Source: Burkholderiales bacterium
GTDB taxonomy: Bacteria > Pseudomonadota > Gammaproteobacteria > Burkholderiales > Burkholderiaceae_C
DNA: 64,000 bases
Direction: 5' to 3'
Assembly: GCA_016191995.1 (NCBI GenBank)
Contig: JACPVA010000034.1
Location: 1-64,000, forward strand
Below the pieces are notes generated by a model, which saw nothing but the letters and a program-made list of their open reading frames with translations, was not told where the DNA came from and searched no databases. This document shows positions 18,723 through 34,030 of the stretch, one piece after another; within the stretch, counting starts at the first letter, position 1; every line of letters starts with the position of its first letter. The position numbers and the translations under genes were made by a program.

Positions 18723-20869
18723 AGACAGGCAAGGAGAACCGCATCATGCGCAACTGGGGTGCCGCGCTGGCAGCCGTCGTCGTCGGCTGTGCGATGCCGC
18801 TGGCGGCATGGGCGCAGAACGCGATCCGCTCGATCACCAGCACCCAGCAGGCGGGCGCCGAGGTCGTCCGCATCGAGCTCAAGGAGCCGCTGGCGGCGCT
18901 GCCGCGCGGCTTCGCGATCCAGCAGCCGCCGCGCATCGCGGTCGACCTGCCGGGTGTCGGCAACGAGATGGCCGACAACCGGGTCGAGCTCAACCAGGGC
19001 AACCTGCGCTCGGCGATCGTCGCGCAGTCGGGCGACCGTACGCGGCTGGTGCTCTCGCTCAAGCAGCCCGCCGGCTACCAGGCGCGGCTCGAGGGCAATG
19101 CGCTGGTCCTCGTCGTCGAGGCCGGGACGACCTCGGTGGCGCAGGCGCCGGGCGAGCCTGTGCACTTCGCGCCGAGCCAGAATGCCACGCCGCAGGCGCT
19201 GCGCGACATCGACTTCCGGCGCGGGCCCGACGGCGCGGGGCGCGTCATCGTCGCGCTGCCCGACGCGCGGACCGGCGTCGACATCCGCCAGCAGGGCCAG
19301 AGCCTGGTCGTCGAGTTCCTGCGCGCGAAGCTGCCCGAGCCGCTGCGCCGGCGGCTGGACGTGACCGACTTCGGCACCCCGGTGCAGACCGTCACCGCCA
19401 CCCAGAGCGGCGACAACGTGCGCGTGACGGTGCAGCCGCGCGGCGAGTGGGAGCACAGCGCCTACCAGACCGACGACCAGTTCGTGCTCGAGGTGCGGCC
19501 GATGCAGGTCGACCCGAACAAGCTTGTGCAGGGGCCTGGCTTCCAGGGCGAGAAGCTGAGCCTGAACTTCCAGAATATCGAGGTGCGGGCGCTGCTGCAG
19601 GTGATCGCCGACTTCACCAACTTCAACGTCGTCACCAGCGACACCGTCACCGGCAGCGTCACGCTGCGGCTGAAGGACGTGCCCTGGGACCAGGCGCTGG
19701 ACATCATCCTGCAGAGCAAGGGCCTGGGCGTGCGCAAGAACGGCAACGTGCTGTGGATCGCGCCCAAGGACGAGCTCGCCGCCAAGGAGCAGCTCGATCT
19801 GGAATCGCGCAAGAAGATCGAGGAGCTGGAGCCGCTGCGTACGCAAGCCTTCCAGCTCAACTACACCAAGGCCGAGGAGGTCGCGCGCGGACTGACCGGG
19901 CAGACCAGCGGCGGCGGCGGCGGTGGTGGCGCGGCCGGAGGCGCGCAACAGGCCACGCGCATCCTGTCGCCGCGCGGCAGCGTGATCTACGAGCAGCGCA
20001 CGAACCAGCTCTTCGTCAGCGACATCCCGTCCAAGCTGGAGGAGATCGCGGCGATGATCGCCAAGATCGACATCCCGGTGCGGCAGGTGCTGATCGAGGC
20101 GCGCATCGTCGAGGCCGACGACCGCTTCGGCCGCAGCCTGGGCGTCAAGCTCGGGGCGGTCGACCTGAGGCAACCGACCGGCGCCGGTTTCACCGTCGGT
20201 GGCAGCTACGACGCGGTAGGCGTGCAGACCGGGCAGCTCGCCGGGCCGATCGACTTCAGCAACTCGCAGCTCGTCAACCTGCCGGCCAACGTCAGTGCGC
20301 TCGGTGGCGCCAACGCAGCGACGATCGCGCTGTCGCTGTTCAGCTCGTCGGTCGACCGCTTCCTCAACCTCGAGATCTCCGCCCTGGAGGCCGAGGGTCG
20401 CGGCAAGATCGTCTCGAGCCCGCGCGTCATCACCGCCGACCAGGTCGAGGCGCTGATCGAGCAGGGCGAGGAACTGCCGTATCAGGCCGCGACCTCCAGC
20501 GGCGCGACGCAGATCCAGTTCCGCAAGGCCAACCTGGCGCTACGCGTCACGCCGCAGATCACGCCCGAGGGCAACGTGATCCTGGACGTCGACGTCAACA
20601 AGGACAGCGTCGGGCGCCAGACCGTGGCCGGCTTCGCGATCGATACCAAGCATGTCAAGACGCAGGTGCTGGTGGAAAACGGCGGCACCGTCGTCATCGG
20701 CGGCATCTTCACGCAGACCGAGCGCAACGAGGTCAACAAGGTGCCGCTGCTGGGCGACATCCCGGTCGCCGGCGCGCTGTTCCGCAACAAGCTGAAGCAG
20801 ACCAACCGCACCGAGCTGCTGGTCTTCCTGACCCCCAAGATCGTCACCGACCGCTCGGCGGCTCGCTGA
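18719..20869 (+). CDS. pilQ: Type IV pilus secretin PilQ
   Basis: PilQ is the outer-membrane channel for the pilus fibre. The 716-residue precursor has a signal peptide ending WAQ. Two AMIN domains follow (residues about 30-130 and 150-260) that bind peptidoglycan, then an STN/N0 domain from FQGEKLSLNFQNIEVRALLQ, an N1 domain, and the secretin core with IVSSPRVITADQVEALIEQG and the closing VPLLGDIPVAGALFRNK. A Gly/Gln-rich linker of variable type occurs near residue 400. It closes the pilMNOPQ run, every gene of which overlaps or nearly touches the next. Confidence 0.95.
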   Translation: MKTGKENRIMRNWGAALAAVVVGCAMPLAAWAQNAIRSITSTQQAGAEVVRIELKEPLAALPRGFAIQQPPRIAVDLPGVGNEMADNRVELNQGNLRSAIVAQSGDRTRLVLSLKQPAGYQARLEGNALVLVVEAGTTSVAQAPGEPVHFAPSQNATPQALRDIDFRRGPDGAGRVIVALPDARTGVDIRQQGQSLVVEFLRAKLPEPLRRRLDVTDFGTPVQTVTATQSGDNVRVTVQPRGEWEHSAYQTDDQFVLEVRPMQVDPNKLVQGPGFQGEKLSLNFQNIEVRALLQVIADFTNFNVVTSDTVTGSVTLRLKDVPWDQALDIILQSKGLGVRKNGNVLWIAPKDELAAKEQLDLESRKKIEELEPLRTQAFQLNYTKAEEVARGLTGQTSGGGGGGGAAGGAQQATRILSPRGSVIYEQRTNQLFVSDIPSKLEEIAAMIAKIDIPVRQVLIEARIVEADDRFGRSLGVKLGAVDLRQPTGAGFTVGGSYDAVGVQTGQLAGPIDFSNSQLVNLPANVSALGGANAATIALSLFSSSVDRFLNLEISALEAEGRGKIVSSPRVITADQVEALIEQGEELPYQAATSSGATQIQFRKANLALRVTPQITPEGNVILDVDVNKDSVGRQTVAGFAIDTKHVKTQVLVENGGTVVIGGIFTQTERNEVNKVPLLGDIPVAGALFRNKLKQTNRTELLVFLTPKIVTDRSAAR

Positions 20870-20882
20870 AAGAGGTTTTCCC

Positions 20883-23465
20883 ATGAGGTTCAGTGGCTCG
20901 ATCGCGCGCGCGGCGCGCTGGCTGGGCGCGGCGGCCCTGGCATTGGCGCTGGCGGCCTGCGGCGGCGGCAGCGGCGAATGCAATCCCGTCTATGGCAACT
21001 GCCCGGGCGATGGCGGCAGCGGCGGCGGGGGTGGCACGGATCAGGTGCTGGGCCTGAGCATGCAGCTGCTCGATGCCGGTGGCCAGCCGACGACCTCGGT
21101 CGTCCTCGGGCAACCCTTGCGCGCGACCGCCGTGCTGACGCTGGACGGCAAGGCGATGGCCTCCGAGATCGTCCAGTTCGGCATCGAGCAATCGGCCGAC
21201 CTGGTCAAGATCGATCCGGTCACCGGCTCGCAGCTGACCGATGCCAGCGGCAGTGCCAGCGTCACGGTCAACTCGCTCGGCAGCGCGACGGGGGCCGGGC
21301 GCATCGTCGCGCTGGCGCGCGTCGGCGACCTCGAGGCGACCGCGTCGGCCAACTTCTTCACCACCGGCGGGACGACGCCGCAGCCGACCACGCTGACGCT
21401 GGGTGCGGTGCAGGTCCTGCCCGGCAGCGTTTCCGCCTACGGAACCGCCGGCATCAAGGTGCAGGTGCTGCAAGGCGGACTTCCCTACACGGGCGGCCCG
21501 GTCGAAGTGAGCTTCAGCAGCTCCTGCCCCGCCGGCAAGGCCACCGTCACGACCAGCGCCACGACTCAGCCCAGCGGCCTGGCCGAGGCGACCTTCGTCG
21601 ACAACGGCTGCGCGCAGACTGCCGATGCGGCGGTCAACATCACGGCGACGATTGGTACCGACACCAAGTCCGGATCGCTGACGGTGCTGGCGCCGACGAC
21701 CGGCAGCCTGCGCTTCGTCGAGGCCGATCCCGAGGACAAGTCGATCACGCTGCGCGGCCAGGGCGGCATCGGCCGGCAGGAGAACGCGATCCTGACCTTC
21801 AGGCTGGTCGACGTCGCCGGCCAGGGCGTGGCCAATGCCGACGTTTGCTTCGACGCGTCGACCTACGTCGGCGGGCTCAATATCGATGGCTTCAGCCCGG
21901 ACAAGAAGCCCGACCCGCAAGGCTCGACCGAACTGTGCGGCAGCGACAACCTCAGCATCGTGCGCTACGTCAAGCGCAGCAATGCCGACGGCACCGTCAC
22001 CGTGCAGGTCAATTCGGGCACCGTGCCGACGCCGGTCCGGGTGCGCGCGCGTGCGCTGTACCCGGCGGGTGCGACGACCGCGCTGCAGACCTACTCGGAC
22101 ACGCTGTCGATCTCGACCGGCCTGCCGCTGCAGCGCTCGTTCTCGCTGTCGGTCGACAAGGCCAATATCGACGGCGGCAATATCGACGGCGAGATCGCCA
22201 CCGTCACGGTGCGGCTCGCGGACCAGTTCTCCAACCCGGTGCCCGACGGCACGGTGGTCAGCTTCATCGGCTCCGGCGCGTCGGTCTGCACGGCCGACAA
22301 GGGATCGTGCAAGACCGTCGATGGCGGCTGCTCGTGCAATGTCGTGTCGCAGGCGCGCCGGCCGCTGGACAACCGCGTCATCGTCAGCGCCTACGCGGTC
22401 GGGCTGGAGGACTTCGACGATCGCAATGGCGACAACGAGTACACGCCGGGCGTCGATGGCTTCCGCACCAGCGGGGTCGATCGCCAGGATCTGGGCGATG
22501 CCTTCGTCGACGCGAACAAGGATGGCCAGGTGGCCGACAACTCGCCGTCCGGCGCGATCAACCCGACGATCAACGGCGATACCGACATCCTGATCCCGTT
22601 CCGGCAGGAGCTGGGTTTCCGGCGCGACGGCGACGGCGTACGCGGCCTGGCACACATCCGCGCGTCGACCGTGATCTACCTGAGCCAGTCGTCGTCCGCG
22701 GGTGACCCGACCGTGGTCGTGCCGCTGGCGAACCTCAGCGAGGAGCGCGAACTCGTCAGCGGCGACCCCGTCGGCGGCTACTTCGTGCGCCTGAAGCCCG
22801 TCTGCCCGGAGGGTGCGGTGCTGCCGGATGCCGCGCTGTCGATGGCGCTGGATGACGGCATCGGCAACCCGATGGCTGCCGGGACCTCGCTGCTGGCGGT
22901 CGACCCTTCCACCAACATCTTCACCGGGGGGTTCCGGCCGTCGAGCGTGCTGGCCGCGGGATCGCGGCCGCCGAGCCCGCTGGCGGATCTGCCGAACCTG
23001 CCCAAGCACTGGCCCGACGGGACCGGAATGATCACGACGAGCCACGGCATCACGGTGCGCGGCGTCCAGGACAAGTGCAGCGGCGAGGCGCGCTTCTTCC
23101 TGCAGGTGACCTCGCCGAAGGGCGCGGCGGCGATGGCCCGCGTGCTTTACGAGGGCGAACCCCGGGTCGTCGAGCGGAGAGCCTTCGACGTACGGTATCG
23201 GGACCTGAGGACGGTCGAATTCGAGCCTTCAGCATCCGGCAAGCTGAAGGTCGAGCTGAATCCCGGCACCTGGGTCGGGCCCGTCGGCGAAGCTCCCACG
23301 AAGGTCGAGGTCGATTGGGGCGATGGCCAGACCGACGATGTCAGGCTGGTCGGCAGCCATACCTACGACGCGAGCTTCGCCGGCAAGCCCGTGACGATCA
23401 CGGTCACGGTGACGGTCGGCGGTCGGACCGATCGCGGGACGCGAAGTGTCTTCGTCACCAACTGA
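20883..23465 (+). CDS. Large Ig-like domain lipoprotein of unknown function between pilQ and aroK
   Basis: An 860-residue predicted lipoprotein. The signal peptide ends with lipobox LAAC (near residue 26), followed by a Gly/Ser/Cys-rich linker. The body is a series of Ig-like (bacterial invasin/Big-type) beta repeats rich in Thr, Val and Gly, with cysteine pairs. Two acidic loops near residues 508-520 (DDRNGDNEY) and 545-556 (DANKDGQVADN) look like calcium-binding loops. The last ~100 residues look PKD-like (VDWGDGQTDDV). A good GAAAGAGG ribosome site lies 13 bp after the pilQ stop, and aroK starts 6 bp after its end, so it is part of the operon. A role at the pilus or cell surface is inference only. 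Confidence 0.8.
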   Translation: MRFSGSIARAARWLGAAALALALAACGGGSGECNPVYGNCPGDGGSGGGGGTDQVLGLSMQLLDAGGQPTTSVVLGQPLRATAVLTLDGKAMASEIVQFGIEQSADLVKIDPVTGSQLTDASGSASVTVNSLGSATGAGRIVALARVGDLEATASANFFTTGGTTPQPTTLTLGAVQVLPGSVSAYGTAGIKVQVLQGGLPYTGGPVEVSFSSSCPAGKATVTTSATTQPSGLAEATFVDNGCAQTADAAVNITATIGTDTKSGSLTVLAPTTGSLRFVEADPEDKSITLRGQGGIGRQENAILTFRLVDVAGQGVANADVCFDASTYVGGLNIDGFSPDKKPDPQGSTELCGSDNLSIVRYVKRSNADGTVTVQVNSGTVPTPVRVRARALYPAGATTALQTYSDTLSISTGLPLQRSFSLSVDKANIDGGNIDGEIATVTVRLADQFSNPVPDGTVVSFIGSGASVCTADKGSCKTVDGGCSCNVVSQARRPLDNRVIVSAYAVGLEDFDDRNGDNEYTPGVDGFRTSGVDRQDLGDAFVDANKDGQVADNSPSGAINPTINGDTDILIPFRQELGFRRDGDGVRGLAHIRASTVIYLSQSSSAGDPTVVVPLANLSEERELVSGDPVGGYFVRLKPVCPEGAVLPDAALSMALDDGIGNPMAAGTSLLAVDPSTNIFTGGFRPSSVLAAGSRPPSPLADLPNLPKHWPDGTGMITTSHGITVRGVQDKCSGEARFFLQVTSPKGAAAMARVLYEGEPRVVERRAFDVRYRDLRTVEFEPSASGKLKVELNPGTWVGPVGEAPTKVEVDWGDGQTDDVRLVGSHTYDASFAGKPVTITVTVTVGGRTDRGTRSVFVTN

Positions 23466-23471
23466 CGTCCC

Positions 23472-24062
23472 ATGCCAGATCATGCGCCCGTGCCGAGAGG
23501 AGCCATCTCGATCGCCCTCGTCGGCATGCCCGGCTGCGGCAAGTCCACGGTCGGGCGGCATCTGGCGCGAAGCCTCGGCATGCGATTCGTCGACAGCGAC
23601 GCCGAGGTCGAGCGCCGCGTCGGCTGCAGCATCCGCGACTACTTCGACCGCGCCGGCGAGGACGCCTTCCGCGATCTCGAGCAGCAGGCGATCAGCGAGC
23701 TGACCGCCGCCGACGCCGTCGTGCTCGCCACCGGCGGTGGCGCGGTGCTGCGCCAGCCCAATCGCGACGCGCTGCACGCGCGCTGCCAGGTGTTCTACCT
23801 GCGCGCCAGCCCCGAGGACCTGTTCCGGCGCCTGAAGCGCGACACCACGCGCCCGCTGCTGCAGGTCGCCGACCCGCTGCGCCGGCTGCGCGAGATGTTC
23901 CGCGAGCGCGACCCGCTGTACCGCCGTACCGCGCACTTCGTCGTCGAGACGCCGCGGCCGTCGGTGCCGGCGCTGATCAATATGGTGCTGATGCAGCTCG
24001 AGGTGCTCGGGCTGGTCGACCCGGCGCGCGTACCGTCGCCGATCGACGCGCCCGCGCATTGA
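23472..24062 (+). CDS. aroK: Shikimate kinase (AroK)
   Basis: It phosphorylates shikimate at the 3-hydroxyl in the aromatic amino acid pathway. The 196-residue protein has the P-loop GMPGCGKST, the shikimate-binding DSDAEVERR and FRDLEQQAI segments, GGGAVLR, and the lid RLKRDTTRPLLQ. The length is slightly above the usual ~175 residues because of a short N-terminal and a C-terminal extension. It lies 6 bp after the Ig-like lipoprotein gene and before aroB, as in most betaproteobacteria. Confidence 0.94.
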   Translation: MPDHAPVPRGAISIALVGMPGCGKSTVGRHLARSLGMRFVDSDAEVERRVGCSIRDYFDRAGEDAFRDLEQQAISELTAADAVVLATGGGAVLRQPNRDALHARCQVFYLRASPEDLFRRLKRDTTRPLLQVADPLRRLREMFRERDPLYRRTAHFVVETPRPSVPALINMVLMQLEVLGLVDPARVPSPIDAPAH

Positions 24063-24200
24063 TGAAAGCCCCCGGGCCGTCCGCTGCGCGTCAGGCACCC
24101 CGAGGGGGATGAGTCGACTCGCGGCGTGGCGGCGTCGACTCCTAAGGCGGAGCGACCGCGCGGGCCCGGGCGCCGCCCCGGCCCCGTACACTCGCCGCCG

Positions 24201-25292
24201 ATGCGCACCTCCGTCACCGTCGATACCGGCGCGAGCCGCTACGAGATCCTGATCGGCCGCGGTGTCTGGGCCGACGCCGCGTCCTGGGACGGCCTGCCGC
24301 GCGCCGCGCACGCGGCGATCGTCAGCAATACGACCGTCGCGCCGCTGTATGCCGGGCGCGTCGCGGCGCTGCTGCAGGCGCGCTACCGCGAGGTCTGCAC
24401 CGTCGTGCTGCCCGACGGCGAGGCGCACAAGGACTGGCGCACGCTGGACCTGATCTTCGACCACCTGCTGGCGCACGGCGCGGACCGCCAGACGGTGCTG
24501 TTCGCGCTCGGCGGCGGGGTCGTCGGCGACATGGCGGGTTTCGCCGCCGCCTGCTTCATGCGCGGCGTGCCCTTCGTGCAGCTGCCGACGACGCTGCTGG
24601 CGCAGGTGGACTCGTCGGTCGGCGGCAAGACCGGGATCAACCACCCGCGCGGCAAGAACATGATCGGCGCCTTCCACCAGCCGAGCCGCGTGCTGTGCGA
24701 GCTCGACACGCTGGCCACGCTGCCGGCGCGCGAGCTCAGCGCCGGCCTGGCCGAGGTCATCAAGTACGGCCCGATCGCCGACATGGGATTCCTGGACTGG
24801 ATCGAGGACCAGCTCGACGCGCTGCGCGAGCGCGACCCGGCGGCACTCGCGCACGCGGTGCGGCGATCGTGCGAGATCAAGGCGCAGGTCGTCGGTGCCG
24901 ACGAGAAGGAGGCCGGGCTGCGCGCGATCCTCAACTTCGGCCACACCTTCGGCCATGCGATCGAGGCCGGCGTCGGCTACGGCCGCTGGCTGCACGGCGA
25001 GGCGGTGGCTTGCGGCATGGTGATGGCGGCCGAGCTCTCGGCGCGGCTCGGGCTGGTCGATCGCGGCTTCGTCGCCAGGCTCGAGTCGCTGCTGCAGCGC
25101 GCCGGGCTGCCGACCGTCGCGCCGCCGCTCGGTGCCGGTCGCTACCTCGAGCTGATGCGGGTCGACAAGAAGGCCCTAGGCGGCGAGATCCGCTTCGTCG
25201 TCATCGAATCGCCCGGGCGCGCGGCGCTGCGCCCGGCGCCGGATGCGCTGGTGCGCGAGGTGATCGAGGCGCGCTGCGGCGCCGTCGCGTGA
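24201..25292 (+). CDS. aroB: 3-dehydroquinate synthase (AroB)
   Basis: It converts DAHP to 3-dehydroquinate, the second shikimate-pathway step, using NAD and a divalent metal. The 363 residues show the NAD-binding [38 protein letters not shown], the metal-ligand regions GLAEVIKYG and [10 protein letters not shown], and HGEAVACGM. The ATG at 24201 is chosen at the start of family similarity. The 138 bp before it contains an inverted repeat GAGTCGAC/GTCGACTC (24111-24118 and 24134-24141) of unknown role. Its stop overlaps the dgt GTG (GTGA). Confidence 0.94.
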   Translation: MRTSVTVDTGASRYEILIGRGVWADAASWDGLPRAAHAAIVSNTTVAPLYAGRVAALLQARYREVCTVVLPDGEAHKDWRTLDLIFDHLLAHGADRQTVLFALGGGVVGDMAGFAAACFMRGVPFVQLPTTLLAQVDSSVGGKTGINHPRGKNMIGAFHQPSRVLCELDTLATLPARELSAGLAEVIKYGPIADMGFLDWIEDQLDALRERDPAALAHAVRRSCEIKAQVVGADEKEAGLRAILNFGHTFGHAIEAGVGYGRWLHGEAVACGMVMAAELSARLGLVDRGFVARLESLLQRAGLPTVAPPLGAGRYLELMRVDKKALGGEIRFVVIESPGRAALRPAPDALVREVIEARCGAVA

Positions 25293-26551
25293 GCCGGGAC
25301 GGCGCAACTCCCTCTGGGCCAGCGACCGCGGTCGCGAGAACGACCGTCGCGGGCCGGGCGGCCGATGCGGCAGTCGCCGGCGCTGCGGCCTCGTCGGTTG
25401 CGGCGCTGGCGCCCTGGGCCAGCGACCCCGCGCGCTCGCGCGGCCGGCGCCACCCGGCGCCGCCGCCGGACGCGCGCAGCGAGCACCAGCGCGACCGCGA
25501 CCGCATCGTCCACAGCAGCGCGTTCCGCCGCCTGGTCTACAAGACGCAGGTCTTCGTCAACCACGAGGGCGACCTGTACCGCACGCGGCTGACGCACTCG
25601 CTGGAGGTGGCGCAGCTCGGGCGCTCGATGGCGCGTGCGCTGCGCCTGAACGAGGACCTGGTCGAGGCGATCGCGCTCGCGCACGACCTCGGCCACACGC
25701 CGTTCGGCCACGCCGGGCAGGATGCGCTGGACGACTGCATGGCCGCGCACGGCGGTTTCGAGCACAACCTGCAGAGCCTGCGCGTGGTCGATACGCTCGA
25801 GCAGCGCTACCCCGCGCACGACGGGCTGAACCTGAGCTTCGAGACGCGCGAGGGCATCCTCAAGCGCTGCCCGCGCGCGGTCGCGCAGAGGCTGGACGCC
25901 GTCGAGCCCGGCGGCGTGGCGCGGCGTTTCCTCGACGGCACGCAGCCCAGCCTCGAGGCGCAGCTCGTCAATCTCGCCGACGAGATCGCCTACAACGCGC
26001 ACGATATCGACGACGGCGTGCGCGCCGGGCTGCTCGACTTCGAGCGCGTGGCCGAGCTGCCGCTGGTCGGACGCTTCCGCGACGAGGCGCTGGCCGAGCA
26101 CCCGACGCTCGCCGGCCGGCCCGGGCGGCTGCTGCTGTTCGAGACGCTGCGCCGGATGCTGGCGGCGCAGGTCGGCGACCTGGTCGCGACCACCGCGGCG
26201 CGAGTCGAGGCGGTGGCGCCGGCGGATGCCGACGCGGCGCGGCACGCCGCGCCGCTGGTGGGCGCCAGCGACGCGATGCGCAGTGCCGGCGCCGAGCTCA
26301 AGCGCTATCTCTTCGGCGCGCTGTACCGCCACCCGCAGGTCACCGCCAGCACCGACCGTGCGCGCGAGGTCGTGCGCGAGCTGTTCGCCGCCTACCTGCG
26401 CACGCCGCACGAGCTGGCGGCCGAGTACGCCGCGCGCGCCGACCTGCCGCGCGCAGTGGCCGACTACATCGCCGGGATGACCGACCGCTTCGCGCTGCGC
26501 GAGCACGAGCGCCTGACCGGGCGGCGCGTATTCGGCGACGTGGCGGGCTGA
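25289..26551 (+). CDS. dgt: Deoxyguanosinetriphosphate triphosphohydrolase-like protein (Dgt family)
   Basis: An HD-domain dNTP triphosphohydrolase that splits dNTPs into nucleoside and triphosphate and so tunes dNTP pools. The 420-residue protein has a 45-residue Ala-rich N terminus, then the family start [19 protein letters not shown], the HD residues in [13 protein letters not shown] and [13 protein letters not shown], and the downstream [12 protein letters not shown] metal/substrate motif. The GTG at 25289 overlaps the aroB stop by four bases. The precise nucleotide specificity cannot be told from sequence. Confidence 0.9.
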   Translation: MSRDGATPSGPATAVARTTVAGRAADAAVAGAAASSVAALAPWASDPARSRGRRHPAPPPDARSEHQRDRDRIVHSSAFRRLVYKTQVFVNHEGDLYRTRLTHSLEVAQLGRSMARALRLNEDLVEAIALAHDLGHTPFGHAGQDALDDCMAAHGGFEHNLQSLRVVDTLEQRYPAHDGLNLSFETREGILKRCPRAVAQRLDAVEPGGVARRFLDGTQPSLEAQLVNLADEIAYNAHDIDDGVRAGLLDFERVAELPLVGRFRDEALAEHPTLAGRPGRLLLFETLRRMLAAQVGDLVATTAARVEAVAPADADAARHAAPLVGASDAMRSAGAELKRYLFGALYRHPQVTASTDRAREVVRELFAAYLRTPHELAAEYAARADLPRAVADYIAGMTDRFALREHERLTGRRVFGDVAG

Positions 26552-26598
26552 GCCACGCCCCATCCCCCCACCGCGCACGACGCCGAAGGCCCGCCGCC

Positions 26599-27297
26599 AT
26601 GGCCCGACTCGCGCGGCTCTGCGTCCCCGGGCTGCCGCACCTGGTGCTGCAACGCAGCGTGCACGCGCAGCCGCTGGTCCACGACGACGCGGACAGGCGC
26701 GCGCTGCACGAGGCGCTGCAGGCCGCCGCCCGCGCGCAGCAGCTTGCGGTCTGGGGTTGGGCGGTCGAGCCGCAGGCGCTTTGGCTGCTCGTCTGTCCGC
26801 CTGCCGTCGAGTCGCTGGGCCGTGCGATGCAGATGCTGGGGCGGCGCTACGTCGCCGGCTTCAACCGCCGCCACGGCCGCCAGGGTGCGCTGTGGGGTGG
26901 GCGATTCCGCGCCGCCGTGGTCGAACCGGGAGAGTGGGTGCTCACCGCACTGTGCATTATCGAGCAGGGATCGGCGGCAGATCGTGTCGGGGTCGACCCC
27001 GCGCGTGCGCCGTGGTCCAGCGCCGCGCATCATCTCGGCGCCTCGCCGGACACCTTGTTGACCGACCCGCCCGAATGGTGGGCGCTCGGCAACACGCCCT
27101 TCGAGCGCGAGCACGCCTGGCGCGCCCGGCTGCTGGCCGGCCCGGACCCGGCGCGCGCCGCCGCGCTGGCACGCGCCGTCCAGGGTGCCTGGGTGGCCGG
27201 CTCGGCTGCCTTCGCCGCCGAGGTCGAGGCGCTGGCCGGCCGCCCCGCCAAGCCCAGGCGCCCGGGGCGGCCGCCACGCAGGACGGCGACGCGCTGA
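26599..27297 (+). CDS. Y1-transposase-like (REP-associated type) protein with degenerate active site
   Basis: A 232-residue protein of the IS200/REP-associated tyrosine transposase (RAYT) fold. Family frame is clear at the start (MARLARLCVPGLPHLVLQRS), in AMQMLGRRYVAGFNRRHGRQ, in ALWGGRFRAAVVEP and in APWSSAAHHLG. The metal-binding HUH segment, normally MPNHVHLI, reads EPQALWLL (57-64), so both histidines are lost. The strand that normally carries the catalytic tyrosine (RYVELNP) reads LCIIEQG, so the tyrosine is lost as well. The frame is nevertheless intact with normal codon use, suggesting a retained, non-catalytic DNA- or RNA-binding role. It follows dgt by 47 bp, and repeat copy C and REP-like motifs lie downstream. 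Confidence 0.82.
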   Translation: MARLARLCVPGLPHLVLQRSVHAQPLVHDDADRRALHEALQAAARAQQLAVWGWAVEPQALWLLVCPPAVESLGRAMQMLGRRYVAGFNRRHGRQGALWGGRFRAAVVEPGEWVLTALCIIEQGSAADRVGVDPARAPWSSAAHHLGASPDTLLTDPPEWWALGNTPFEREHAWRARLLAGPDPARAAALARAVQGAWVAGSAAFAAEVEALAGRPAKPRRPGRPPRRTATR

Positions 27298-27410
27298 GAA
27301 AGTTCGCCGCATCGGCTCCTGCATACGACAGGCGTATCGGGTACCTCAACTGGTCGAGCGGAGGAGCCGCCTGACTGCGACGGACAGCGCGGTTTCCCGG
27401 AGACCACGGT

Positions 27411-27545
27411 GGTATTCGACCGTCGAAAACAACGAGGTAGCCTGCCGAGGGCGGCGGGTACCCGTCCGCGTAAGTAAAGGAGGAGCCAGCGGCCGAAGGC
27501 CGGTGGCGGGGGACATGGAGCGGAAGGGTGCCCGCCGCCCTCGGC
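27411..27545 (+). repeat. Palindromic dispersed repeat, copy C (internally deleted)
   Basis: It starts GGTATTCGACCGTCGAAAAC like copies A and B. Arms 27444-27463 and 27526-27545 are 20 bp reverse complements with one mismatch (GCCGAGGGCGGCGGGTACCC). The purine segment GTAAGTAAAGGAGGAGCCAG and the GGCCGAAGGCC hairpin are kept, but the ACAAACAG and GCCCGGGG hairpins are missing, shortening the core to 102 bp from about 170. It lies between the RAYT-like gene and gltB. Confidence 0.88.
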
Positions 27546-27581
27546 GCGCGCGCAGGCGGCAATCGCACAGTAGAGGACGCA

Positions 27582-27653
27582 ACCAATATGTCCCCAATTC
27601 CGTAGCATCGCGGCAAGCAAGAGCCATAACCCACTCCGACCCCATTTATTCTG
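27582..27653 (-). repeat. REP-like G-rich motifs downstream of the RAYT-like gene
   Basis: On the minus strand two G-tract motifs occur in a short AT-richer stretch: AATAAATGGGGTCGGAGTGG (ending near 27632) and GGAATTGGGGACATATTGGT (27601-27582). They resemble, from memory, G-rich sequences often found beside RAYT genes in other proteobacteria. Both lie within the likely gltB promoter region. The rest of the 27298-27756 gap holds copy C and a weak promoter. Confidence 0.4.
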
Positions 27654-27654
27654 C

Positions 27655-27683
27655 TTGTGGCCGATGCTGCACTGCGGTAATCT
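27655..27683 (+). promoter_or_regulatory. Weak candidate promoter for gltBD
   Basis: TTGTGG (27655-27660) and TAATCT (27678-27683) are 17 bp apart and about 75 bp upstream of the gltB ATG. Only three of six bases match in each hexamer. Confidence 0.25.
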
Positions 27684-27756
27684 CGCGGGCCTTTCCGGTC
27701 CGAGCTTGCTTCGCAGGCCGACCTTCCGTTCCCCGCCCCGACTCCAGGAGTGCGCC

Positions 27757-32478
<4,722 letters not shown>

Positions 32479-32508
32479 CCCGTCCCGATCCGCAGGAGCG
32501 ATCACATC

Positions 32509-33996
<1,488 letters not shown>

Positions 33997-34030
33997 GGGC
34001 GCTGCCTGCACCCGGCGGCAGCGTCGTCGC

